NCBI GenBank assembly: GCA_963457665.1
Contig: OY735215.1
Coordinates: 44,849,014 to 44,913,013 of the forward strand
From: Thysanoteuthis rhombus
Lineage: Eukaryota; Mollusca; Cephalopoda; Oegopsida; Thysanoteuthidae
Direction of reading: 5' to 3'
Length of the DNA stretch: 64,000 nt
The notes under the pieces are model-generated. The model saw only the letters and a program-made list of their open reading frames with translations. It ran no database searches and had not been told where the DNA came from. Each line of letters opens with the position of its first letter. The stretch's first letter is position 1. A program made the translations under genes and the position numbers. This document shows, in pieces, positions 9,905 through 19,154 of the stretch.

Positions 9905-10620
9905 AGCCCCCTCCCTCAGATACGCTTCTGCCTTCATTTTTGATTGTTTAATTGGGGAAAAGTTTCCTTTTTCTTACCCCTTGAAGTGGGGAGGGGCTAC
10001 CTTCGGGTTTAACCTCCTTAAGGCAGGTGGACTCTGCAATTACTACTAACCCCTTAAGGATCGAAAGAACGCCTATCATTGATCCTTTGAAGAGAGAAAC
10101 GTTTTCTTATAGTTTTCACTCCTAAAAGATAGGAAAAGTCAATCTTGACTTTTGAGCACTATTGATAAGAAAAAAGTCAAGAATAAGACCTTTGAAGGGA
10201 GGGCATTTTCCGATTACTTTAGACCCCTCGATATGTTATATATAAACATATAAAATAAGACGGTATTGATGGTAGACGGAAAGTAAGATTCCACTTCGGC
10301 ATTATAGCTACATTGTAAGTAGAAACCCCCATCTAAGACCTATAAAAAAAACTTATATCCTGATAACCGAAGTATCTCTTTATGCCGGGTAAAATATTTC
10401 TGAGGGAACAAAAAAATATCAAATGTAAGAAAAGATTTTCCTTCTACTTTTTTGAGGAAAAAGCTTCCTTTCGCCTCTGACCACTCAAAGGGTAACATAA
10501 AGGTTACCTTCACTTCTAACCCCCAATAGGTGGAAAAAGTTCCCTTTTAGTTTTGATCCCTAAGAGATAGGGAAAAGATTCCTTTCACTTTTAAGCCTTT
10601 GATGGGAAAGTTTCATATCT
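9905..10620 (-). repeat. Hairpin-rich minisatellite, right arm of large inverted repeat
   Basis: Reverse orientation of the 7.1-kb array, with recurring phrases such as ACCCCTTGAAGTGGGG, TAACCCCTTAAGG, GATCCTTTGAAGAGAGAAAC and GGAAAAAGTTCCCTTTTAG. The block TATAAACATATAAAATAAGA at 10240-10260 is the reverse complement of the lead-in at 7031-7051 and lies at the matching end of the array. A second cluster of units in the same orientation is at 10430-10620. Confidence 0.75.
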
Positions 10621-11075
10621 ACTGGATATTTTATATACACCAGAAAGTTACTTTATCCGGCATATGGCAGTGTTTCAATATTGAGAATCTACTTATATAT
10701 TTTGTATAATATCAAGTTTTGTTTTTTTGGTCTTCCATATTTAGCTGTCCCATGAAAGCTTGTAAATTTTAGCATCATGAAAAGTCATGTAAATAGATCT
10801 TGCAAAGAATAAGTGTGAACGGAATGAGTTTTTCTGAATATAACATCACGGTGTCTCCCAATAGAAGCTCAAACTGGGAGTATTGATCAGCCTTATAACC
10901 ATGTAGTAAATCGAAACCCCTATCAAAATATTACAAATCGTCCCGGATTTTTTACACGCTCTAATCCTGAACATTTTAAGGGTGCTTTGAATTACTATCT
11001 CCGGTTAAGATGTACCGTGCGGGGGGAGAATGCAAGCATAATAACAAATTTACGCGAAAGTTAAATATAAACAAT
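10621..11075. other. Unassigned sequence with an internal repeat
   Basis: TTATAACCATGTAGTAAATC followed by GAAACCCCTATC at 10892-10925 resembles ATTATAGCTACATTGTAAGT plus GAAACCCCCATC at 10301-10336. This suggests that the unit flanking the minisatellite is itself repeated. No gene seen. Confidence 0.4.
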
Positions 11076-12045
11076 GAAACTCTGCGAACAGAATCTGATC
11101 CATTGCTGAGATCGTTTATTGGATTTTGAGTCCAACGCTTTAATCAATCGTCCATCACAGCCAGCAAAATTATTTGTTTCTTATCTCAATATGTAGTTAA
11201 TCTTTCCTTTGAAAATGACAATATGAACAAATCCAAGGCCTCACGAAGAAAGCCATCACAGTAAAGGGAAATACCAATTACGCGTCGGAACTTATCCCGA
11301 TAATTTTTCCGTCACTAAAAATTACACGCCACAAATTATAATCGAGGCTGTGAGGGCATTTCAAGTCCAACACCCTAACCACTCATCATCACACTACTGA
11401 CAGTTAATTCGCTGATTTCTTGATCAGTAATATATTTTTCATTTAGTAAAGATTACTCGCTTCAAATATGTATTACTCCTTGGATTTCGAGTCCAATACC
11501 TTAAACACTAACCATTACTGCACAAGGAGGAAACTTATCGTTTTTTTTGTTTTGGTTTTTTTTTTATTGTTTTTTAAATTTTTTTGACCTGACGTACATT
11601 TTACGTTTACGAAGAATTACATGCAGCGAGCTAGATTACAAACTAATGCGGGTAATACCTTTCGGTTTTCAAGTACAACGCCAATCGGCCATCAAAACAC
11701 AAACATTTAACATATTTTTTTCTGATTTTTACCAGCAGTATATTTCTCCTTTATAAAACGTGGGGAATAAGATTTAAACCAAGTTGCCTAGTTGATTTCG
11801 AGTCAAACAAATTGACCGTGTGGCCATCAAGGCGCTACTAATCAAGCTATTGTGTTCCTACATTGACCACCAGAATATCTCCACTATCACTAGAAATTAC
11901 AAGCTGCAAACAGGATCAGAATCTGAGTGCGAGTGGCCCATTGAATTGCAAGCCTAACGCCTTAACGCCTCGGTGATCAAATTTGATTAACCTATCCATC
12001 TTTCACGTGTACCTGCAGTATATGTTCCTTTACTGAAATTTACAC

Positions 12046-12126
12046 GCAGCGAACAGGTTTCTAACCTCTGCAGGTATTGCCCATTGGATTCAAAGATGAA
12101 TGACTTAACTGCTTGGCCATCACAGC
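12046..12126 (-). pseudogene. tRNA-Ser-like unit with near-intact acceptor and T stems
   Basis: It is 81 bases long, the usual length of tRNA-Ser. Acceptor halves GCTGTGA and TCGCTGC pair at six of seven positions. The A box reads TGGCCAAGCAGTTAA. The T arm AGGTTAGAAACCT pairs well, although the loop is off consensus. The anticodon arm is disrupted (CATCTTTGAATCC), so it cannot be a normal Ser tRNA. Confidence 0.65.
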
Positions 12127-12489
12127 ACCGACAACCAAGCTATACTTTTTTTTTATCTTAACCACCAGTATATTTTTCTTTACGAAAAAAATCGAACTTG
12201 TGCAGACATTGCCCATCGGATTTCAGGAAGTGCCCCTGTAAGTCCAAAGCTTTAACAATTTAGGCATAAAACCACTGACAATTAGCACATTCATTTATTA
12301 TCTTGGTTATCAGTATTTTTTTTTGTTTACTAAAAACTGCCAGCTGCTAACATGATTCAAACATGAGCGGGGTTCGCCCATTGGATTTCAATTCCAATGA
12401 CGTGACAACCCAGCCATCACAGGGTTGACAATTAAACCATACGTATTTCATCTTGATCACCAGTATATTTTCCTTTTTTTTAAAATGTC

Positions 12490-12566
12490 ATGCTACAAAC
12501 AAGATTCGAAACTGTGTATATATATTGGATTTCGAATCCAACGCCTTTACTACTCACGCATCACAG
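12490..12566 (-). pseudogene. tRNA-Ser-like unit with CGA-type anticodon loop
   Basis: The anticodon arm reads TTGGATTCGAAATCCAA on the minus strand, giving a seven-base loop with CGA at the anticodon position (serine). The T arm GTTTCGAATC is close to a B box. The variable region is replaced by a short TATATATA, and the D arm is degraded. Confidence 0.6.
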
Positions 12567-12631
12567 CTATGCAATTCAAACTCGACGTTTCCTGTCTTGA
12601 GCGTACGTATATATTTCTTCTAAAACGGACA

Positions 12632-12713
12632 CGCAGCAAACAGGATTTTAATCTGTGCAGGTGTTACCCACTGGATTACAAATCCAACCTCTTAACCGGT
12701 CAGCCATTACAGT
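12632..12713 (-). pseudogene. tRNA-Ser-like unit, full length (82 bases)
   Basis: All arms can be placed: TGGCTGACCGGTTAAGAGG (D arm), TTGGATTTGTAATCCA (anticodon arm), GGGTAACACCT (variable arm) and CAGATTAAAATCCTG (T arm). The loop no longer reads as serine (TGT), and the acceptor 5' half is mutated. Confidence 0.65.
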
Positions 12714-12986
12714 GTTGGCAGCTAAACCATAAATGTCTTATTTTGGCCATCAGAATTTTTTTAATTGAAAGTATCAAGCGACGAACGGGATTCTAACCAG
12801 TGCAGTCTTGACACATTGAATTTTGAGTCAGACACATTAACCACTTGGCTGCCAATCAGATTTTGGGCAGTTGTTATGTGATTTCAAGTACAAAACATCG
12901 GCTACTCAGACATCACAGAATTGGAATTTAACCCCTGCATGTCTTGACTTGACCATCAGTACATGTTTCCTTTATCTAAAAAATGC

Positions 12987-13050
12987 CCGCTGCGACCAGG
13001 AGACGAGCTTGGATTTTAAGGGCAATGCTTTAACCACTCGGCCATCGCAA
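12987..13050 (-). pseudogene. tRNA-Ser-like unit with perfect A box, T arm deleted
   Basis: The minus strand starts GCGATGGCCGAGTGGTTAA, an exact tRNA-Ser D-arm sequence. Most of the variable and T arms are missing, so the unit is only about 64 bases. It forms the 5'-most unit of the array in transcription order. Confidence 0.65.
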
Positions 13051-13690
13051 CACGCAATTGTATTTTTTTCTCCCCCCACACTACTGACACTTATATCATC
13101 ATCGGATTTAATCATCACCTTTTCTCTTTCACTCTCACTGTTCATACTTTGCTTTTGTCCTCTTTTTTTACCCTTTGATTTTTTATTGCACATTACACTT
13201 GGAACTATAGATGCACTGGTGTAAGTACTTTCTGTGATACTTATTTCCTTAGTTTTATGTCTTGTTTATTTGCGAATTTGTTTTCTCGTTGTTCAACCTT
13301 TCGTTGGTCCCAATTGCATGTAAATGTTAAATATTATAAGGAACATCAGATATCGCCCCTATTTAGATTACCCTGCATCTCAGTCGTAAACCACTATTCG
13401 AATTACCTATGCTGCATGCACTGAATCGGTTTAGAATTTGAGGTTAACTATCTATTTTCTTCGGCGCTATATTTACAGATTCTACGTGGTAGGAAGGCGA
13501 AAAGGTTAAACTAATTCTAAAACCGAAAGCAAATACTTAAACTATGTAGTTTTTAAATAAAATAGTGATAATATGTTCAAGTGTTTGTTGGGGTAAAATA
13601 TATGTCATTTAAACCGGCGAGGATTAAATTGTTAATGGAGGAAGAATAAAATAAGATCAAGAGAGAAATCGGATATTTTTCAAAAAGTTA
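13051..13690. other. Unassigned sequence
   Basis: A T/C-rich stretch lies at about 13060-13175; the rest is AT-rich with no recognised gene or repeat. Confidence 0.4.
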
Positions 13691-14240
13691 TCGAAAGAGA
13701 TCATGGGTCAAGCAGAAACGTGAAAAGGAAAATTGATGGAAAGAAGAGTGGGGGGAGGGCTAATTGAAGAATCTTGAAAGATGTGAACAATTGAAATCTA
13801 CTGAAAAAGAATTGTTTGATTGTGAGAGGGAGGGTGGAAGAAAAAAGAATGACTGAATGAATGAATAAAAAAGAATTTACGAAAGTGACGAAGAATCCCA
13901 AAGAAACCGTTAATTGGAATTGAGAGAGAGAAAGAAAAGGAAGAACAGGAGGATGTATGAAAGAAAGGAAGTAGGGGAGTTTAGCTAACGAAAAACATAA
14001 AAAGTTCAATGATATCTAGAGAAAGCATATGAAGAGGAGATAGGAAGAAAAAGGAAGAAATAAAGTGAGATAAATAATGAACGGATATAAGAAAGAAAGG
14101 AAGGAAGAAAGAGATATTTGGTGTGATGTAGAATGTGGCAGAGAGAAAAGGAGATGGTCAAGAAAAAAGAAATAAAAGAGGGACATCTGAATTCTTGGTA
14201 AAAGATAGAAGAAAATAAGAAAATAAAACTATGAAGCACT
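13690..14240. repeat. Purine-rich tract (GAAAGAAAGG-type)
   Basis: The plus strand is dominated by A and G with scattered interruptions. It yields Phe/Ser-rich open frames on the minus strand (13701-14009, 14006-14284) that are repeat translations. Confidence 0.8.
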
Positions 14241-14324
14241 CGGAGGGCGCATACGACTGACAACGCCTTTACCAGGGGAAGCAATCATGCATCGATCTGA
14301 CCCAAACTAACTTCTTGATCACAC

Positions 14325-14630
14325 CTCTAGAAAATTCCATTGAAATTTATTGACGACCTTTGAAGATATGTCAACTGACATAAACATTTGGCGATACTAT
14401 TTGATGTAGACATAAAACTACGACGTAGAAGAAGTAATTGGACATGGATCCGCCCCAATTTCAACCAATCATCCCTTTGCCCATTGTCCACATTTCCACG
14501 ATATTTCATCGAAATTCAATGAATCATTTTGAATATATTGTGTGGACAGACAGACAGACAGGCTGAAAACGGACACACGGATGGACACAACTGAACACAT
14601 ATACCTCCCCAAGTTTGTTGGTGGAGTTAA
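14325..14630 (+). repeat. Dispersed repeat B, most complete copy
   Basis: Ordered blocks are CCGCCCCAATTTCAACCAAT, TTTCATCGAAATTCAATGAA, GTGTGGACAGACAGACAGAC and a closing CCTCCCCAAGTTTG..GGTGGAG. From memory this is the layout of a very widespread invertebrate interspersed repeat that ends in a CCTCC..GGAGG hairpin. It is non-coding. Further copies are at 18895-19145, 20335-20400, 20450-20770 (reverse) and 62030-62330 (reverse). Confidence 0.75.
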
Positions 14631-14936
14631 CAAGCAAATATAATCGATGGAAACTCAGTTCTATCTGTGAACAATCGCGTTTATCTTGCTTGAAATGGAT
14701 TATTTCGCTATGGACGAGAGCTTTCTACCTTGCAATTGATAACTATCACTCTTCCTCGCCTTCCATAGCGAATGGGTTAATTAAGTTTAGCACAAGAACA
14801 AATTATGGGAAATAAGAAGAGAAATTCAGTAAACCCTTTCTATAACAAACTGATCGGGGTTTGTTGTCATTAAAGCCTAAATTTCGTAATACCCGGTCGT
14901 TTTCCCTCTTTAGGTAGATAAGTAAATTCGATATTT
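14631..14936. other. Unassigned sequence
   Basis: No gene or repeat recognised. Confidence 0.35.
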
Positions 14937-15355
14937 TGCTGCATGCGTTGGACATAGACCTTCTCCAAGGGCTACTAAATCACTCAATCGTAGATTTCAT
15001 GGAACTAATATCCTCTGAACGTGTCTGATTCGTCGTAGACTTTGCCGGTTCAAGTTTCTTGTATGATCCCTAGATATCAACGCTGTGAGATGTAATGTCC
15101 AGGAGTTGTCTGGTTTTCTTGCATGACCAGCCCATTGCCAACTTCGAATAGATTCTATATCTCTGCTTCCTGTTTTTCTCTAATATACTGTGCTGTCTTG
15201 TGATCTCTCCATCTGATATTGAGCATGATCTTCTCGCGTGCATGTTGCATAGCTCTCAGTTCGAGATTCAACCTTTTGGTCAGGTTTTGTGCTTCAGTCC
15301 CTTTTATGACTCTCAGGATGATGCATTGGTTGTGGACCCTTCCATAGCGAGGGTT
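14937..15355 (-). pseudogene. RTE-type LINE 3' fragment
   Basis: On the minus strand the frame reads LRAMQHAREKIMLNIRWRDHK then TAQYIREKQ, which is the C-terminal signature of the same RTE subfamily as at 5.06 kb. The nucleotide phrase CTAATATACTGTGCTGTCTT near 15180 is shared with the 45.0- and 50.1-kb copies. The upstream part of the element is missing. Confidence 0.8.
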
Positions 15356-15384
15356 AATTGTACGCTGATTTTCCAAGTGGGAGT

Positions 15385-15497
15385 CGCTTACCTTCAGCAT
15401 TCAAAATCCTGGCATTTACCCCGGCTCGAACACTGATCATTGGCGACTATTGTAAATACGCAACCACTTCAACCACTGCACAGACGCAAGAACTAAT
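15385..15497 (-). mobile_element. tRNA-derived SINE (family III), minus strand
   Basis: The minus strand gives GCAGTGGTTGAAGTGGTTGCG (A-box region), then AATGATCAGTGTTCGAGCCGG (B box TGTTCGAGCC) and ATTTTGAATGCTGAAGG. The same order occurs at 47855-47970 and 48035-48160. It lies directly next to an RTE 3' fragment. Confidence 0.65.
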
Positions 15498-16160
15498 TGA
15501 TTGTCGTCCTCTTTCACGTTTTCCAAGCGAAAAAGATCACAGCTGTTACCCTGTTCACTGGATCATCCGCTTAACGCTAAACGTACGTCCAGCATAAAAT
15601 TACATTATATCTTCATTACCATTCATCTTCCAGATATGCAAAACATCCCTTTACGACCGAATATCTGCAGCTGGTTCACTGGCCTCGCTGCCGTCCTTCC
15701 TTCCTTTCCGTCTATGTCAGTATCTTTGTCTCTACCGGAGTTATCAACACAGGCCAGCTTTGACAGTATCAATAGATTTAGGAAAAATAATTAAAATCTT
15801 CTCGATATTTCTACATGAGAATGTAAAAATCTATATCAACCTGATATTACAATTCGCAAGAATTCTTTCAGTCTCCCCGTCCATAAGGCGCATCTAAGCA
15901 GTTGTCTAGGACCCATAAATACTAGGGGCTTACAACAAAAAAAATATTCATAAGAATACAACCGAGGACGCAAATTTTTAGTCTTGCCAAGGGCTCATGA
16001 AACCCTTTCGCAAATTTTATCTCGGTTAGGACGCAGGAAACCCCCTGCAATGACTGCTGCTGGGCGTTGACAATTTTTACCAATGTTGACCCCCCCCCCG
16101 GACTCCTTCACTAAGACTGATTCGTTGAAATCCTAATACATCCGTGATTTTTTTTACACG
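15498..16160. other. Unassigned sequence
   Basis: No gene recognised, and a short C-run lies near 16090-16099. Open frames at 15358-15597 and 15501-15794 lack recognisable domains. Confidence 0.4.
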
Positions 16161-16161
16161 G

Positions 16162-16425
16162 ATTCATCATCATCATCAATCTTTTATCGTCTGTCATTGA
16201 ACATAGACTCTCCCCTGGATTTGCTCCGCCTCCCTATCGTGGGCGTTGCAGAGCCAATATTTTTTTAAAATCTGTCCAGTTCGTCTATCGATCTCATATT
16301 CTGCCGGTCTTGATTCAGCATTTGATCTCTTGGGATCCATGTTGTGAGTTCTGATGTCCATTGGTTGTCTGTCATTCTTGCAATACTACCAGCCCAAAAA
16401 GTGATTTATCTCCGTACGTAGTAAT
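16162..16425 (-). pseudogene. RTE-type LINE, short 5'-truncated copy with 3' tail
   Basis: At the left edge CATCATCATCATC is the reverse complement of a GATGAT-type 3' tail, typical of RTE elements. It is followed by the shared 3' region (GAACATAGACTCTCCCCTGG, GATCTCTTGGGATCCATG, TCCATTGGTTGTCTGTCATTC). The same region is at 49.9, 53.1 and 58.1 kb. At about 260 bases it is a classic 5'-truncated insertion. Confidence 0.75.
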
Positions 16426-16734
16426 GGGCTATTCCACTTGAAGCTAACAAATATTGATAGCGGGGATTTCTCCTACCAAACTTGTAGAACAATGGACTCT
16501 TCCACTTGAACAAGTTCATTAATTTCTCTGCTGAAAATTAATCTCAGAAATTCAAATACATATCCGTGTTTTCTCATAGGTATTGAATAGTTACATTTGT
16601 TAGGGAGTGACAAATACGAAGAATGCAGATGAAAAAGTGTCATATTGAAAGAGTTTTATACATTTTTCTTTCCATAACTGTATTCCCTATCTATTGACCG
16701 TTCCACTTTATTCTTCATTTATTGTTTTTTCCAG

Positions 16735-17085
16735 TCGATAACTGATCTTAGAAATCGTCAAACTGTCAACATAGGTTTCTTCAGTTTTTAAAAGAGTCTG
16801 ATTTGCTGCCTGTCCATCTGTACTAAAGAGCTGGAAATTTAATCATTTACTCTTTATTATGTCTAAAAATAATGTTTTTCATTTGAAAATTCACCCCCTG
16901 TATAGGTTTTGAGGGGTGGGTTCAATTTGCCATGTAAATGTATGCCAACTTGATCCCTTAGTTTGCGTCCGGTATTAATACTTGTTTTTGTTTTTTGTTT
17001 TTTTTAATTCGGACTTTCTTAGTGTCACCGTCCAAAAAAAATTTAGAGAAGAGATTTATACATTGATCATCACCTTTTTCCATTT
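16735..17085 (-). repeat. Dispersed repeat A, minus strand
   Basis: The reverse complement carries the 3' blocks (ACTGTCAACATAGGTTTCTTC on the plus strand). It then carries the AGAGCTGGAAAT and GTTTGCGTCCGG blocks, and at its right end TTGATCATCACCTTTTTCC. Confidence 0.6.
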
Positions 17086-17088
17086 TCA

Positions 17089-17540
17089 TTGAGACATGTT
17101 TTCTCCGTTTTTTCTTTTATTTTTGTTGTTTTCTTCATAAATTCTGTTGTCTCTTTCTTCTTTCTGACAGTTTGTCTATTTTTTTCTTTTTCGGCTATAC
17201 TTTTTAATTTGTTTTTTTCTTCCTTGACTATTCTTTGCTTCGCTTTTCTCGTTAATTTTTTTCCCTTTTCTTTTACCCCTTTTTCCTCTCTTTCTTGTCT
17301 CCTTTCTTTCGATTCTTTATCCTATCTATCTTTCCTTTCTTCCCTTCTTCCTATTTCATTCTAACCTTTCTTAGCTTTCTTTTTCTTTCTTTCTTCCTTT
17401 CTTCCTTTCTTTATATTTCATTTTTACTTTTCTTTGTCTTTTCTCTCTTCTTTCCTCCTCTTCTTTCCTTTCTTCGTTTCTTTCATTTCCTCTTCCTTTT
17501 TTTTCTCTCTTTTCCAGTCTTTTTCTTTCTTCCTGGCAAT
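17089..17540. repeat. Polypyrimidine tract (TTTCTTCC-type)
   Basis: About 450 bases of C/T-rich sequence lying between two minus-strand repeat A copies. Phe/Ser/Leu open frames here are repeat translations. Confidence 0.9.
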
Positions 17541-17549
17541 GAATCATGC

Positions 17550-17895
17550 ATATAGGTTGCACCGACAGAACTAGAGAGCCGAAAATCTCGACATTTACTC
17601 CTTATCTCTGGAAAAAAAAACGTTTTCTTTTCTGTTCTTTTTCTAATTCCTTCACTAAGAAGTTTTTTTAGGAGAGGGCAAATCTAAGTTTATAGTGAAT
17701 TGATTGCTTTGTTTTTGTCATGCTTGTTTTGGGGAAAATTCATGCTTCTTTCAATGATCACTAGCCGAGAGTAGTAACTTATTAATTGATCACTACTTTT
17801 TCAAATCTTTTAATTGACCATCCCTAACACAACATGTTGCCAAAAGATGAGGTGGTCACATGACAGTTTATATTGAGGGACTAACCAGACTCGTT
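17550..17895 (-). repeat. Dispersed repeat A, minus strand, 5' part
   Basis: It contains GTTGCACCGACAGAACTAGA, the reverse complement of the AGCTCTATTGGTGCAGC block. It ends at the right with GGACTAACCAGACTCG, the reverse complement of the element start. Confidence 0.65.
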
Positions 17896-18170
17896 TTCTT
17901 CTATCTTAACCTATTTTCTTTCTCTCTGTCAGTTTCTTTATTTGATATTTCTCTCTTTTTTTTTAACCTTCTCTCCTTTTAAAGTTCTTCGTTAGTTTTT
18001 TTGTTTTGTTTTTTTTTTTGTTTTCTTCCTCTTTTTCGTTTGGGTTTCTCCATTTTGTTTTTGTCTATCCTTTTCTTTTTCTTTTGACCTTTTTTTTTAC
18101 CTTCTGCATTCTTTCCTGTTTTCCTTTCTTCTCCTTTTCTTCTCCTTTTTTTTCTCTCCTTCCTAAAAAC
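17896..18170. repeat. T-rich and polypyrimidine tract
   Basis: Runs of TTTTCTTTTTCTTTT type with several poly(T) stretches. Low complexity. Confidence 0.85.
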
Positions 18171-18177
18171 TAATAAT

Positions 18178-18331
18178 TTCTCCGCTTTGTGCAAGAAGCT
18201 CAACCATTTCATAGATTGTGAATCTCTTGAAAAAGACGGTTCCATCTCTGAAATAGGAATTGACGCAGATGGCAATTCCAAAAATGAACGCCTGTTTCAC
18301 TGACTCTTCCATTCCGCTGAACATGAAGAAA
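18178..18331 (-). CDS. Weak candidate terminal exon, unknown protein
   Basis: On the minus strand a pyrimidine-rich stretch ends in CATGTTCAG, a good 3' splice site. It is followed by an open frame reading GMEESVKQAFIFGIAICVN, then SYFRDGTVFFKRFTIYE and finally LLAQSGEIISF before a TAG stop. The segment is not low-complexity, unlike its surroundings, and is not matched elsewhere in the window. However, all three minus-strand frames are largely open over this short span, no partner exon is visible, and I do not recognise the protein. It could equally be unique non-coding sequence. Confidence 0.2.
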
Positions 18332-18431
18332 GAAAGAAACACGGGTTGGATCAATGAAAACAAATAAATAAACAAGAAAGCACCCAGAGAGAGCATGCTT
18401 CAGACATAGCAACAAATGAATAAATAAAAAC

Positions 18432-18870
18432 AGTTTATACAGGTCTGGTTAGTCTTTCAAGTAGAACTGTCATGTAACCAACGTTTTTCGACAGTATGCT
18501 GTGTTGGGGTTGATCAATTGAAATATTGGAAGGAGTGATTGATTTTGTAAACACTAAAGAGTCTGAATTTTCAAGAAATAAACGGGCGCAAATTAGGGAT
18601 CTGTTTAGTGTAAACTTACATTGCAAACTGAACCCTGCTCGAAAAACCCATTATGGGGATATTTTTAAAAAATGAAAAAAATGTTTTTGGTAAACATAGT
18701 ATGGAAAAATATTTAAATTTCCAGCCTCTTAGCTCTATTGGTGCAGCCTGTATCCGTAAAACATGCATGCATACATACATATATACATATATAACCAGCT
18801 GAACCGACTTGGAAACTGAAGAAACCTTTTTTGAAAGTTTTGGTGGCAGTTTTTGATTTACGGTTTCTAA
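18432..18870 (+). repeat. Dispersed repeat A, near full copy
   Basis: Starts with ACAGGTCTGGTTAGTCTTTC and contains CAGTATGCTGTGTTGGGGTT and TTAGCTCTATTGGTGCAGCC. It ends near GGCAGTTTTTGATTTACGG. Collinear with 331-760. Confidence 0.75.
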
Positions 18871-18894
18871 TATAAAAATGGTGCAGAGGAGATA

Positions 18895-19145
18895 ACTGTA
18901 AAAATGTCTGGATCCAGCTTAGAATTCAACCAAATCTCCCTCAACCAATAGCCCTCCCTTCCTAAAGATATCATTGATATCGATAAAAAAAATTGAGATG
19001 TCATGTGGACAAACGTGTCTGAATATATAAAAAAATCTCAAGAAATATAACTTTCCTGCATCCAGCCCTAAATCCAATTTATCTTTCCTTTCACCAAGGT
19101 TTGAACTTCCACAAAATGTCTTTGAAAATTATTGAGAACCTGTAC
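18895..19145 (+). repeat. Dispersed repeat B, two partial copies in tandem
   Basis: CTGGATCCAGCTTAGAATTC..ACCAAATC and GCATCCAGCCCTAAATCCAA are two starts of the same motif about 155 bases apart. The TCATGTGGACAAACGTG block falls between them. Confidence 0.55.
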
Positions 19146-19154
19146 AGATATGTG

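Larger units (their letters stand above)
11081..13050 (-). repeat. Tandem array of about 15 tRNA-Ser-like units
   Basis: On the minus strand each unit shows the plan of a eukaryotic class II tRNA-Ser: an A box like TGGCCGAGTGGTTAA, a TTGGACTYGAAATCCAA anticodon arm, a short variable arm, a T arm like GGTTMGAATCC and a 3' TTCGCTGCG. Unit starts on the plus strand are near 11081, 11226 (truncated), 11324, 11457, 11621, 11762, 11902, 12046, 12191, 12339, 12490, 12632, 12775, 12873 (truncated) and 12987. Spacing is mostly 140-150 bases. The intervening ~60 bases are also conserved (ATCTTGATCACCAGTATATT). All copies carry substitutions that break some stems, so these look like decayed copies, not working genes. 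A SINE origin is less likely because the units are tandem and share spacers. Confidence 0.8.

Noticed and set aside
11081-13050. Functional tRNA-Ser gene cluster
   Set aside because: Every unit has broken stems, lost boxes or a wrong anticodon loop, so working genes are not supported.
11081-13050. CRISPR array
   Set aside because: Regular spacing, but the repeats are long, degenerate tRNA bodies with conserved spacers in eukaryotic sequence.
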